Source: Aquilonibacter sp963703325 (GTDB lineage: Bacteria; Vulcanimicrobiota; Vulcanimicrobiia; Vulcanimicrobiales; Vulcanimicrobiaceae). From it: a stretch of 64,000 bases of DNA. Position numbers and translations under genes: made by a program. Below the pieces are notes generated by a model. The model was not told where the DNA came from. It saw only the letters and a program-made list of their open reading frames with translations, and made no database searches. The stretch covers positions 2,294,001-2,358,000 of the forward strand of contig OY969805.1 in NCBI GenBank assembly GCA_963703325.1, in the 5' to 3' direction. Positions 1 through 7,627 of the stretch are shown in pieces (position 1 is the stretch's first letter; each line of letters opens with the position of its first letter).

Positions 1-50
1 TCGGTGGCAGCCGGAGTGCTACTTTATGAGGCTATCCGCCAGAGAAGCCA

Positions 51-79
51 TTGACGGGAGGAGGACCCCCTCCTATAAT
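51..79 (+). promoter_or_regulatory. sigma-70-type promoter of sigH
   Basis: TTGACG at 51-56, a 17-base spacer and a perfect TATAAT at 74-79. Transcription would begin near 86. This excludes the upstream in-frame start at 26 and supports the ATG at 149 as the sigH start. Confidence 0.75.
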
Positions 80-148
80 CACGTGGATGTGCCGCGCCCG
101 ATGAGGCTCCGGCCCGCGTTTTGCGGTGCATCGACCAACGAAGGCAAA

Positions 149-802
149 ATGACTATGGCTATGACCCATCCCGCGACGGATGGTTTGGAATACAGCGAGA
201 GAGTAGACGAAGATCTCGTTGCCATCGCAAAATCGGGCGACAACCTGGCGATGGAATACCTGCTCAACAAGTACAAGAATTTCGTGAGAATTAAGGCCAA
301 GAGCTACTTCTTAATCGGTGCGGACCGCGAGGACATCATACAAGAAGGTATGATCGGCCTCTACAAAGCCGTGCGCGATTTTAAGGCCGACAAACTCTCG
401 AGCTTCCGCGCATTCGCTGAACTCTGCATCACCCGGCAGATCATCACGGCGATCAAAACCGCGACTCGTCAGAAACACATCCCGCTTAATCAATATATTT
501 CGCTGAATAAGCCGATCTACGACGAGGATAGCGAACGAACGCTGCTCGACGTGATGGCTTCGCAGAAGACTTCTGATCCCGAAGAACTCGTGGTCACGCA
601 GGAAGTCTCCGACGACATCCGTCAGCGCATTCGGCAGAATCTCTCGGAGCTCGAATCTCAGGTGCTCGAATCCTACCTCGAAGGAAAGAGCTATCAAGAG
701 ATGGCGCGCGATCTCGGGCGCCACGTGAAATCAATCGACAACGCGCTCCAGCGCGTCAAGCGAAAGATAGAGAAAAACCTCGCGGAGTTCGAGTTTCAAT
801 AG
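149..802 (+). CDS. sigH: RNA polymerase sigma factor, SigH/Spo0H type
   Basis: Sigma-70 family factor that recruits core RNA polymerase to a dedicated promoter set. The 217-residue product matches the Bacillus SigH (Spo0H) pattern almost end to end. Region 2 holds the motifs SYFLIGADREDIIQEGMIGL and AFAELCITRQ, followed by TATRQKHIPLN. Region 4 ends in GRHVKSIDNALQRVKRK, the helix-turn-helix that reads the -35 element. The frame is open upstream to 26, but the promoter at 51-79 makes ATG 149 the first transcribed start; its ribosome-binding site is weak. The gene is monocistronic and ends at a strong terminator. In Firmicutes this factor controls the transition to stationary phase, competence and sporulation. 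The role here is unknown, because no sporulation gene is seen in the window. Confidence 0.93.
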   Translation: MTMAMTHPATDGLEYSERVDEDLVAIAKSGDNLAMEYLLNKYKNFVRIKAKSYFLIGADREDIIQEGMIGLYKAVRDFKADKLSSFRAFAELCITRQIITAIKTATRQKHIPLNQYISLNKPIYDEDSERTLLDVMASQKTSDPEELVVTQEVSDDIRQRIRQNLSELESQVLESYLEGKSYQEMARDLGRHVKSIDNALQRVKRKIEKNLAEFEFQ

Positions 803-820
803 GATCGCGAATACAAAATG

Positions 821-855
821 AAGAGGCTCCCGATTTCGGGAGCCTCTTCATTTTT
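821..855. terminator. bidirectional intrinsic terminator
   Basis: Perfect 13-base inverted repeat (821-833 with 836-848). It is followed by a T-run on the plus strand and preceded by an A-run that serves the minus strand. It lies between the convergent sigH and PstS-like genes. Confidence 0.85.
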
Positions 856-869
856 ACGGCTGGGCCGTT

Positions 870-1640
870 CTAAAAGACGCCGTTGGCTTTGAGTAGCGCG
901 GAGTCGCCCTTCACGTATTGGACGAACGCCGAAACGTCGGCCGGTGCTGTCTTCAGCGTGTAGAGGTGCTCGTCGGTCGAAAACGCGTAGGCGTGGCTGC
1001 GGATGTTCGCAGGCGTGGGCGCCACGCCCTCATAGGTGACGAGCATGTTCTCATGACCGCCGATGAAGCCGCTGGCGAGGTATCCGAGCGAGCCCGACGT
1101 CTTTGATACTGCGTCGACCACCTGAGTGGCATTGTCCTCGATCGTAATCGGAATCAGCGTCTTCGCGACTTTGTCTTCGAAGACGAATCGGGTGCCGGTT
1201 CCGATCTGACGCCCGATCAACACGATCTTGCGGTCATTTCCGCCGACGGCTTTCCAATTGGTAATCTTGCCGGCAAAAATGTCGATGAGCTGTTCGCGCG
1301 TGAGATTTTTCACGCCGGCATCGGGATTGGCGACGAATGCAAATCCGACCACGCCGAGCACCGTGTCGGCGAAATCGGTATCCGGGACCGCCACGTCGGA
1401 CATCGCGACGTCGACCGAGCGGTCTTTAAGGGCCGCGATCCCAGCACCCGAGCTGTTCCCCTTCACCGCGATCGTAACTCCGGGATGAGCGCTCTGGTAC
1501 TCGGCAGCCGCCTTGGTCACGAGCGGGGCAAGATTGGTGGTCCCACCCACGTTAATGTTCTGAGCAGCTCCCGCCGGAAGCAGCAAAGCCAGGGGAAGAA
1601 TCAGGGCCGTTATCGGGCCAAGCAAGCGAGGCGTTCTCAT
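870..1640 (-). CDS. PstS-like phosphate-type substrate-binding protein
   Basis: Secreted periplasmic-binding-protein-like domain of the PstS family, 256 residues. ATG 1640 is chosen because AAGGAG lies 8 bases upstream; the frame extends to a TTG at 1670. The N-terminus is a signal peptide with a hydrophobic stretch ending near AGA. The mature part begins with INVGGTTNLAPLV and contains GNSSGAGIAAL, the loop that binds oxyanion in PstS, and a later GRQIGTGTRFVFE segment. It sits downstream of, and is paralogous to, a two-domain version on the same strand. No pstC, pstA, pstB or phoU is present nearby, so it may be an orphan binding or sensing protein. Its ligand is inferred as phosphate-like from family resemblance only. 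Confidence 0.85.
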   Translation of the reverse strand: MRTPRLLGPITALILPLALLLPAGAAQNINVGGTTNLAPLVTKAAAEYQSAHPGVTIAVKGNSSGAGIAALKDRSVDVAMSDVAVPDTDFADTVLGVVGFAFVANPDAGVKNLTREQLIDIFAGKITNWKAVGGNDRKIVLIGRQIGTGTRFVFEDKVAKTLIPITIEDNATQVVDAVSKTSGSLGYLASGFIGGHENMLVTYEGVAPTPANIRSHAYAFSTDEHLYTLKTAPADVSAFVQYVKGDSALLKANGVF

Positions 1641-1671
1641 GTCGAAAGCTCCTTTGCGGACGTTCCGCAAG

Positions 1672-1685
1672 TAATACGAGTATTA
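1672..1685. promoter_or_regulatory. inverted repeat between the two PstS-like genes
   Basis: TAATAC-GA-GTATTA is a perfect 6+2+6 palindrome about 30 bases upstream of the start of the single-domain PstS-like gene. It could be an operator. It does not match the PhoB box, and its regulator is unknown. Confidence 0.35.
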
Positions 1686-1722
1686 AGCAGATTAAGCCCT
1701 GCTTGGCGGAGTTCCGGGGCCA

Positions 1723-3231
1723 TTAGTAAATCCCCGAGGCCGCGAGCGCGGCCCGTTGAGTGGTAACGAAGGTTACGAAATCGCGCGCAACGGCGGGCCC
1801 GTCTTTGCGCGTGTAGAGATGCTCGTCGGTCGAGAATGCGTAGGCGTGATTGCGAATGTTTTCGGGCGTCGGCGCTACGCCGCCGTACTCGAGTATCAGG
1901 TCGGGGTGATCGGCGACGAACTGCGTAGCAATGTAACCAATAGCACCCGGTGTGGTTGCGACGTCGTGGACGAGTTCGACCGGATTGACCGGATCCTGGG
2001 TTGGAATCTCGACCTTCGCGACCTTCGTCTCGAAGAGTAAGCGCGTTCCGGTACCGATCGCGCGCCCAAACGCTACCACCGGCTGATCTTCACCGCCGAT
2101 CTGCTTCCAGTTGGTGATTGTTCCGGAGTACATGCCGATGAGTTGTGCACGGGTGACGCTCTTTAAGCCCGTGTGCGGGCCGGCGAGGACAGCGACGCCC
2201 ATCACGCCGATCGTCGCATCGACGAAGTCCGGGAAATCGGCCGGATCGACGGCAATGTCCGAGGCCGCGACGTCGATCGAGCCCATCTTTAGCGCTGCAA
2301 TGCCTTGGCCGGAATTCGTCCCCTTCACGGCGATCGCGTGATCCGGATGTGCTGCCTGATATGCCGCGGCCGCCTTTTGCAACGCGGCCGTTTGATTGAG
2401 CGTACCTTCAACCCGCAACGCGCTGGTCGCCGGTGGATCGGTCGCTACAAGGATGCCGAAGGATTTGAGGATCGCGGCTTGCGTTGGGACGAACGCTAAG
2501 AACGCCTTTGCGTCGGGCGAGGCATCGCCTAACGTGTAGGCGTGTTCGTCGGTTGCGAACTTGTAGCTGTGGTTGAGAACGTTGGCATCGGTCGGTGCGA
2601 CGCCGTCGTAGCTCACCACGAGGTTTTGGTGGGTGCCGACATAGTTCGTCGAACTGTAGCCGATGCCGCCGGGTGTCTCGGCCACGGCGTTCACAACCGC
2701 CGTTGCATCGGGAAGAATCTTCATTGGAATCAACGTCTTTGCAACAGTCATCTCGAAGATGAAGCGCGTACCGACGCCGATGGGCCGGCTAAAAGGCACG
2801 ATCGCGAGATCATTTCCGCCCAGCTGCTTCCAATTGGTAAATTGTCCCGCGTAGATGCCTTGGACTTGGGCGCGGCTGAGATTGGTTATCCCGGCCCCGT
2901 TGCCTACGACGAAAACGAAGCCGACGACGCCGATCTTCGTGTCGTTGAACGCCGGGTCGTTGACCGCAACGTCGGAGCAGGCGATATCAATCGCGTGATC
3001 CCGAAGTGCGGCGATTCCCTCGCCCGAGCTGCTCCCGACGATCGAGAACGATGCGCCCGCGTGCGAGCTCGAAAAAGCGCCCGCGATCTGCTTGAGTGCC
3101 GGGGTATCGTTGGTCGATCCGCCGATGCGGATCGCTGCATCCGCGCTCGCCGTCGAAGGAAGAGATGAGACCAGCGAAAGCAAGAACGCGCCTATGACTG
3201 CGACGTGCCCGACACGTGCAAAGAATCCCAC
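1723..3231 (-). CDS. tandem two-domain PstS-like substrate-binding protein
   Basis: A fusion of two complete PstS-like domains behind one signal peptide, about 502 residues. Domain 1 (roughly 30-260) contains IRIGGSTNDTPAL and GSSSGEGIAAL. Domain 2 (roughly 265-500) contains LRVEGTLNQTAAL and GTNSGQGIAAL. Each half also repeats the IGxGTRxxFE and HAYxxxTDEHxYT segments, so the halves arose by duplication. GTG 3231 is preferred because AGGGGG lies 8 bases upstream; the frame is open to a GTG at 3273. PstS proteins normally carry one domain of 300-350 residues, so the tandem form is unusual. The neighbouring single-domain paralogue resembles the second half, suggesting local duplication and fusion. 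No cognate permease is seen. Confidence 0.85.
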   Translation of the reverse strand: MGFFARVGHVAVIGAFLLSLVSSLPSTASADAAIRIGGSTNDTPALKQIAGAFSSSHAGASFSIVGSSSGEGIAALRDHAIDIACSDVAVNDPAFNDTKIGVVGFVFVVGNGAGITNLSRAQVQGIYAGQFTNWKQLGGNDLAIVPFSRPIGVGTRFIFEMTVAKTLIPMKILPDATAVVNAVAETPGGIGYSSTNYVGTHQNLVVSYDGVAPTDANVLNHSYKFATDEHAYTLGDASPDAKAFLAFVPTQAAILKSFGILVATDPPATSALRVEGTLNQTAALQKAAAAYQAAHPDHAIAVKGTNSGQGIAALKMGSIDVAASDIAVDPADFPDFVDATIGVMGVAVLAGPHTGLKSVTRAQLIGMYSGTITNWKQIGGEDQPVVAFGRAIGTGTRLLFETKVAKVEIPTQDPVNPVELVHDVATTPGAIGYIATQFVADHPDLILEYGGVAPTPENIRNHAYAFSTDEHLYTRKDGPAVARDFVTFVTTQRAALAASGIY

Positions 3232-3326
3232 GAAAATAGCCCCCTGCCCATAAGAGCGGAAGTAGTGGGACACACCCGAGGTCCAAGAATTGCTTTATAG
3301 GTGTTCGGTAGGGGAAGCCTGAGGGT

Positions 3327-3674
3327 TTACTGGGATCGGGCCCCTCGCCCCATCGATTCCACGATTGTGGCGTAAAGATTCTCGCGGTCTTCGATCGGAT
3401 CGACGATGATAACGTTTGCCGGATCACCGTTCTTGGGGTCGAGGCAAACCGTTACCTTGCCTTTGGCGCAGACGTCCATACAGGTGGTGGAAATAACACG
3501 AATGGGGCCCCATTCACCATTTTCCTTGAGCTCGGCTTTCAACCAGTCGCGCAAATTGAAATCGCCGAGACGCTCTGCAACGTCCGGCGCTTCCTCGGGG
3601 ATGCGTTCTTTGAAACAGCGTTCGCACACGAGCACGAGTCCGCTTTCGAGCCATTTAGGATTGACCGGTTGCAT
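3327..3674 (-). CDS. thioredoxin-like [2Fe-2S] ferredoxin-type protein
   Basis: Small 115-residue protein with two cysteine pairs, LVCERCFKER near residue 17 and TTCMDVCAKGKVTVCLD near residue 64. This fits the thioredoxin-like [2Fe-2S] ferredoxin family (NuoE-C/Fd2 type), an electron carrier. ATG 3674 has AGGA 5 bases upstream. It stands alone on the minus strand just downstream of a tRNA gene on the same strand, so the two may be co-transcribed. The redox partner cannot be read from the context. The C-terminal PANVIIVDPIED segment is typical of the fold. It could instead be a metal-binding protein, but the cysteine spacing argues for a cluster. Confidence 0.65.
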   Translation of the reverse strand: MQPVNPKWLESGLVLVCERCFKERIPEEAPDVAERLGDFNLRDWLKAELKENGEWGPIRVISTTCMDVCAKGKVTVCLDPKNGDPANVIIVDPIEDRENLYATIVESMGRGARSQ

Positions 3675-3693
3675 GTGTTCCTATAACGAGCGG

Positions 3694-3776
3694 AGCCGGA
3701 GGTCGGATTCGAACCGACGTGGACTTACGTCTCGGATTTACAAAACCCGCCCAATCGACCGCTATGGGACTCCGGC
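3694..3776 (-). tRNA. tRNA with anticodon UGU (Thr) and long variable arm
   Basis: An 83-base cloverleaf. The acceptor pairs GCCGGAG with CTCCGGC and has discriminator U. The T-arm is GTCGG-TTCGAAT-CCGAC. The anticodon stem CGGGT/ATCCG encloses loop TTTGTAA, giving UGU. G1-C72, C2-G71 and anticodon G35/U36 agree with threonine identity. However, 14 bases lie between the anticodon and T stems, which is the length of a class II (Tyr/Ser/Leu) variable arm, and the D stem is only 3 pairs. Moving the loop to read GUA (Tyr) breaks the anticodon stem, so UGU is preferred. CCA is not encoded. Confidence 0.8.
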
Positions 3777-3829
3777 GTGACGGCCCTCGTTTCCACGGTC
3801 CGGCCTCCGCTCCTGTTCTTCTATCTTGC

Positions 3830-4621
3830 TCAAACGAGCCCAGACAAGAATCGCTCCATCGTCTTTGCGAAGCGCTCGAAATCTGCGCGATGCAAGTTGT
3901 GCCCTAGATCTTCGAGCGTGACGATCTGCACGTCCGGCGCATGATGCGCGGCGATTTCCTCCGTCACCGGGACCGGCACGATCGAACCGTCGGGGCCGGC
4001 CATCACCATGAGCAGCGGCTTCGGATAGGTGGCGATGTCGCCGCGTAAATCCCAGCCGCTTTGATTCTGATCGCGCAAGCCGGCGATCGGCGCGGTCGTC
4101 ATGCTGTGCACGGCGTGGACCTTGCCGTCAACGTCAGCCGGATGCCAATCGGAGTAATCAACGCGGATGCGCTCGTCGCGTGCATCGCCCTGATAGGTAA
4201 ACGTCTCTTCCAGCTCATCGATGAACTCGGCATACCAGTCGTCGGCGACCTGAACGATCATCGGATCGATTGCGACGACGGCACTTGCATCAAGCATCTG
4301 CCCTCCGCGCACGACGCACGCGCCGCCCCACGAGTGGCCGACAAGAATGTCTGCGCCGGCCACCGCGGCAACATCGCGCAGATCTTGCACGCCGCGTTCG
4401 AGCGTCATCGGTCCGGGTATGGCAACGCTGTCCCCGTGCCCGCGTTGATCGTACGCCGTCACTTGATACCGATCCGCGAAATGTTGCGCGAGCCGATGCC
4501 ACGCCTTGCGCGAGCTGGTCATGCCATGAACGCAGAGCATGACCGGTCCACTATCGCCCCAGCGTTCCAACGTCGTGGTAGCGCCGTCGTCGAGCACGAT
4601 CGTTCGAAGCATCGATCGCAT
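3830..4621 (-). CDS. alpha/beta hydrolase
   Basis: A 263-residue alpha/beta-fold hydrolase. The oxyanion-hole motif CVHGM is near residue 32 and YDQRGHGDS follows. The nucleophile elbow VGHSWGG lies near residue 95, an acidic residue follows in MAGPDGSIVP, and the catalytic histidine is in DLGHNLHR near the C-terminus. ATG 4621 is preferred over the upstream in-frame start at 4660 because AAGGGGG precedes it closely and the longer form would overlap the upstream gene. It is downstream of the phytoene-desaturase-like gene with a 10-base gap, so the two are probably one operon. Substrate unknown; lactone, ester or haloperoxidase-like activity are all possible. Confidence 0.8.
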   Translation of the reverse strand: MRSMLRTIVLDDGATTTLERWGDSGPVMLCVHGMTSSRKAWHRLAQHFADRYQVTAYDQRGHGDSVAIPGPMTLERGVQDLRDVAAVAGADILVGHSWGGACVVRGGQMLDASAVVAIDPMIVQVADDWYAEFIDELEETFTYQGDARDERIRVDYSDWHPADVDGKVHAVHSMTTAPIAGLRDQNQSGWDLRGDIATYPKPLLMVMAGPDGSIVPVPVTEEIAAHHAPDVQIVTLEDLGHNLHRADFERFAKTMERFLSGLV

Positions 4622-4631
4622 GGTGACCCCC

Positions 4632-6227
4632 TTAGCCGCGTAGCATCGCGCGCGCGGCATTCCAGCCCGGTGCGCCCATCACGCCGCCTCCAGGATGCGC
4701 CGCCGCCCCGCACATATAGAGATGCCTGATCGGCGTCTTGTAGGTTGCATAACCCGGAACGGGACGTAACGCGTAGAGGTTGTGCAGCGGCATCGTCCCT
4801 TGGAAAATGTTCCCGCCGGTCAAACCGAAGGTCTCTTCGATGTCGACCGGACTAAGAATCTGACGGTCGATGACCGAGGCCGTGAAGCCCGGGGCGTAGC
4901 GTTCGACGACCGCAAAGCAGCGATCGGCAAACTCATCCTTGATCGCTTGCGTCCAGGGACCGTCTTTGAGCTTGTACGGCGCGTACTGCACGAACATCGA
5001 CATCAAGTGCTTGCCCGGCGGCGCGATCGTCGAATCGAGCGACGACGGCAGGCAACATTCAACTACCGGCTCTTTCGACGTATGGCCGTACTTGGCGTGG
5101 TCGTAGGCGCGTTCGATGAAATCTTGATCGGGACAGAAGTGCACGGTCCCGTGATGTTGCGGCCCGGGATCGTGCCCCGGTAACGCCGAGAAGCTCGGAA
5201 GGCGCTCGAGCGCCACGTTGATCTTGACCGAGGCCGAGTCGTAGGCGATGCGCCCAACCGCGTCGCGAAACGCCGGCGGCAGCGTCGCCGGGTCGAGAAA
5301 TCGCTCGAATGTCAGGTGCATATCGACGCCGCTTGCAATCTGCTTCGCGCGGTATTCCTCACCGCTGCGCAACGCCACGCCCGTCGCCGCGCCGCGATTG
5401 GTGAGGATCTTCACGACCTCGGCATTCATCTTGATCTCCACGCCGAGATCGGTCGCGGCGCGAGCCAGCGCTTGCGTCAACCCGCCCATACCACCGCGCA
5501 TGTATGCCCACACGCCGCGCTTGCCGTTGGTTTCTCCCATGACGTGATGAAAGAGCACGTAGGCGGTACCTGGCATCGACGGCGCCATGAACGCGCCGAT
5601 GATCGCGTCGGTTGCAAGCGTTCCTTTGAGTTCTTCGCTTTCGAACCATCGATCCAAAATCGGGCGCGCTGCGCCGCTGAGCATCTCGATCGCCTCGTTC
5701 ATATCCGGGCCCATTTTTTGCAACGCGCGTGCTATTGCACCCAGATGGACGAGGTCACTCAGCTTTGGATGTAAGACATCGGGTGGAATTTGCGTGAGCG
5801 TCGGTTCGATGACGGCAGCGACACGTTGAAGCATCGCTTCGTATTTCGGGTATGCCTGTGCGTCGTGCCGGCTGAACTTCGCGATCTCTTCGGCATCGCG
5901 CGACGTACCGCGGCCGAGCATGAGGTAGCGTCCGTCGAGAAACGGGGAAAACGAGGCCGGATCGCGCTCGATTGCTTCGAAGCCGTAGCGCTTCAGATCG
6001 AGATCGCGCACGATCTCGGGACGAAAGAGGCTATTGACGTAGGCTGCCGTCGAAACTTTGAATCCGGGAAACGTCTCCTCGGTCACGCACGCGCCGCCGA
6101 CCAGGTGGCGGCGTTCGAGCACGAGCACTCGGCGCTTCGCGCGCGCCAAATAGCATGCGGCTACCAGGCCGTTATGACCACCGCCGATAACGATTGCGTC
6201 GTAGGTCTTGGACATAGGCAGGTTCAT
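4632..6227 (-). CDS. FAD-dependent phytoene-desaturase-like oxidoreductase
   Basis: A 531-residue flavoprotein. The dinucleotide-binding motif DAIVIGGGHNGLVAACYLA is near residue 9, followed by VLVLERR and GGACVTEE. The C-terminal FAD-contact segment MCGAAAHPGGGVMGAPG is near residue 505. The closest family is the phytoene desaturase/PYROXD2 group, often annotated NAD(P)/FAD-dependent oxidoreductase. No carotenoid synthesis gene (crtB, crtE) is nearby, so a carotenoid role is not supported. Two ATGs (6227 and 6215) are possible and neither has a clear ribosome-binding site. It is followed closely by a hydrolase gene and is divergent from the GNAT gene. Confidence 0.82.
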   Translation of the reverse strand: MNLPMSKTYDAIVIGGGHNGLVAACYLARAKRRVLVLERRHLVGGACVTEETFPGFKVSTAAYVNSLFRPEIVRDLDLKRYGFEAIERDPASFSPFLDGRYLMLGRGTSRDAEEIAKFSRHDAQAYPKYEAMLQRVAAVIEPTLTQIPPDVLHPKLSDLVHLGAIARALQKMGPDMNEAIEMLSGAARPILDRWFESEELKGTLATDAIIGAFMAPSMPGTAYVLFHHVMGETNGKRGVWAYMRGGMGGLTQALARAATDLGVEIKMNAEVVKILTNRGAATGVALRSGEEYRAKQIASGVDMHLTFERFLDPATLPPAFRDAVGRIAYDSASVKINVALERLPSFSALPGHDPGPQHHGTVHFCPDQDFIERAYDHAKYGHTSKEPVVECCLPSSLDSTIAPPGKHLMSMFVQYAPYKLKDGPWTQAIKDEFADRCFAVVERYAPGFTASVIDRQILSPVDIEETFGLTGGNIFQGTMPLHNLYALRPVPGYATYKTPIRHLYMCGAAAHPGGGVMGAPGWNAARAMLRG

Positions 6228-6250
6228 TAGTCGGAGGGAAGGCTGCCCCT

Positions 6251-6718
6251 GTGAGCGATAGTTTTACGCGCATGGATATCACCGTGCGTCGCGCAAGTGC
6301 AGACGACGTCGAGACGCTTTTGCCATTGGTACGCGCCTATCGCGTGTTCTACCGGCAGGCGCCCGATGACGCCGGCGAGCGGCGGTTCCTCGGCAAGCAT
6401 CTGCGCGACGAAACGAGCACGCTGTTCTTCGCGAGCGACGCTGGTCGCGCAGTCGCCTTCGTGCAGATCTTTGAATCGTGGAGCACGGTCCGGTTGGCCC
6501 CGGTGCTGATTCTCGAGGATCTCTTCGTCGATCCGTCGCACCGCATGCGCGGCGTCGGCCGTGCGCTCATCCGTGCCGCAGTTGCGTACGCGCGCGAGAC
6601 CGGGGCGGCAGCGATGTTCCTCGAGACCGCCGTGGATAACGAGCGAGCGCAGCACGTGTACGAGCGTGAGGGCTGGCAGCCCGAGCGCAGCTTCCTTAAG
6701 TACAACGCGCCGCTCTGA
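6251..6718 (+). CDS. GNAT family N-acetyltransferase
   Basis: A 155-residue acetyl-CoA-dependent acyltransferase. The N-terminal strand ITVRRASADDVETLLPL and the acetyl-CoA pyrophosphate-binding motif A, in VDPSHRMRGVGRALI near residue 100, are clear. The C-terminal part, ALETAVDNERAQHVYEREGW-like, is the usual motif B. GTG 6251 is the first start; an internal ATG at 6272 also fits. It is divergent from the oxidoreductase gene, with about 23 bases between their starts. The substrate could be an amine, an antibiotic or a protein N-terminus and cannot be assigned. Confidence 0.8.
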   Translation: MSDSFTRMDITVRRASADDVETLLPLVRAYRVFYRQAPDDAGERRFLGKHLRDETSTLFFASDAGRAVAFVQIFESWSTVRLAPVLILEDLFVDPSHRMRGVGRALIRAAVAYARETGAAAMFLETAVDNERAQHVYEREGWQPERSFLKYNAPL

Positions 6719-6737
6719 TCTTCCGATAGATGTCGGG

Positions 6738-6766
6738 TTGCGAGGAGCCGGCGCCCATGGTATCGT
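6738..6766 (+). promoter_or_regulatory. promoter of the Tyr-Gly-Thr tRNA cluster
   Basis: TTGCGA (6738-6743), a 17-base spacer and TATCGT (6761-6766). Each box matches the sigma-70 consensus at 4 of 6 positions. The tRNA-Tyr gene begins 30 bases after the -10 box. Confidence 0.5.
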
Positions 6767-6795
6767 ACCGTCGTTAGCCGTGCCGGGATCTCCGT

Positions 6796-6883
6796 GGGTC
6801 GGTGGTCGAGTGGTTAATGGCACCGGACTGTAAATTCGGCTCGCGAAAGCGATACGCTGGTTCAAATCCAGCCCGGCCCACCA
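6796..6883 (+). tRNA. tRNA-Tyr (GUA)
   Basis: Class II cloverleaf with CCA encoded (6881-6883). The acceptor GGGTCGG pairs with CCGGCCC. The anticodon stem CCGGA/TTCGG encloses CTGTAAA, the anticodon being GUA. It has a long variable arm and a T-loop TTCAAAT. First gene of the Tyr-Gly-Thr cluster that usually precedes tuf, secE and nusG. Confidence 0.95.
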
Positions 6884-6901
6884 TCCCGTCTTTTGTGTTT
6901 C

Positions 6902-6975
6902 GCGGGCGTTGCATAGTGGTAGTGCCTCTGCCTTCCAAGCAGATAGCGCGAGTTCGATTCTCGCCGCCCGCTCCA
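6902..6975 (+). tRNA. tRNA-Gly (UCC)
   Basis: A 74-base tRNA with acceptor GCGGGCG/CGCCCGC, anticodon loop CTTCCAA and encoded CCA. It lies 18 bases after tRNA-Tyr, so both are probably on one transcript. Confidence 0.95.
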
Positions 6976-7019
6976 AACAGTGCCAACCTGGTGGTCATTG
7001 GCGTCGCTACGCTTCATAC

Positions 7020-7496
7020 GTGAAGCGAAACACAAAGAAGATCGGGACGATATCCGAGCTCATGGTGACGGCAGCGTTGGCAAAAAGCGGCTACCGTTTG
7101 GTAATCCCTTATGGTGATTTCGCCAGGTATGACGTTGTGATCGTGGGCGAGGACGGCGAATTTGCTCGCGTTCAGATCAAGGCGGGACGTCTTCGCAACG
7201 GCGCGATTGAATTCAACGGTTACAGCTCCCATTCGCACCGCGGCGGAGTGTCATCGCGTTCGTATGCCGGCGACGTCGAGCTCTTTGGCGTTTACTGCCC
7301 GCAGGTCGATCGATGCTTTCTGGTCCCGGCTATCAGGGTGGGAACGCACGGGAGTCTTCGGATCGAACGTACGAGAAACGGGCAATCGAAGCGCATCAAC
7401 TGGGCCGACGCCTTTGGGCTTCCCGGGGCACCGAAGAATGTAGTAGGTGCAGGCGCTTCGGACGTAGTACCGTTGGCAAGCGAATTGCCGTTGTAG
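7020..7496 (+). CDS. PD-(D/E)XK endonuclease, I-Ssp6803I/PF11645-like
   Basis: A 158-residue protein starting at GTG 7020; the frame is open further upstream, but that part reads through tRNA-Gly. The core resembles the small PD-(D/E)XK family first known from a homing endonuclease of a cyanobacterial tRNA intron. Putative active-site residues are E13 (ISELMVTAAL), D38 (ARYDVVIV), and Q52 and K54 (RVQIKAG). The Gln in place of the usual acidic residue is characteristic of that family. A second conserved block follows (EFNGYSSHS, VELFGVYCP). The gene fills the interval between tRNA-Gly and tRNA-Thr, and its TAG stop (7494-7496) lies inside the tRNA-Thr acceptor arm. No intron is visible in either tRNA. 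It may be a mobile or domesticated nuclease. Confidence 0.75.
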   Translation: MKRNTKKIGTISELMVTAALAKSGYRLVIPYGDFARYDVVIVGEDGEFARVQIKAGRLRNGAIEFNGYSSHSHRGGVSSRSYAGDVELFGVYCPQVDRCFLVPAIRVGTHGSLRIERTRNGQSKRINWADAFGLPGAPKNVVGAGASDVVPLASELPL

Positions 7497-7561
7497 CTTA
7501 GCGGTAAAGCACCTCGTTGGTAACGAGGAGACCGCGGGTTCAATCCCCGCCAACGGCTCCA
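7487..7561 (+). tRNA. tRNA-Thr (GGU)
   Basis: A 75-base tRNA with acceptor GCCGTTG/CAACGGC. The anticodon stem CCTCG/CGAGG encloses TTGGTAA, the anticodon being GGU. CCA is encoded. Its first 10 bases are also the 3' end of the endonuclease reading frame. Confidence 0.95.
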
Positions 7562-7569
7562 GCATTGAA

Positions 7570-7600
7570 AAAACGGCCTCGCAACTCGCGAGGCCGTTTT
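7570..7600. terminator. bidirectional terminator after tRNA-Thr
   Basis: A 13-base stem (7570-7582 with 7588-7600) with a 5-base loop. It is flanked by A-run and T-run, so it serves both the tRNA transcript and the convergent DHH gene. Confidence 0.85.
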
Positions 7601-7627
7601 GTATTGCTGTGTGCGACGATTGCTGGC

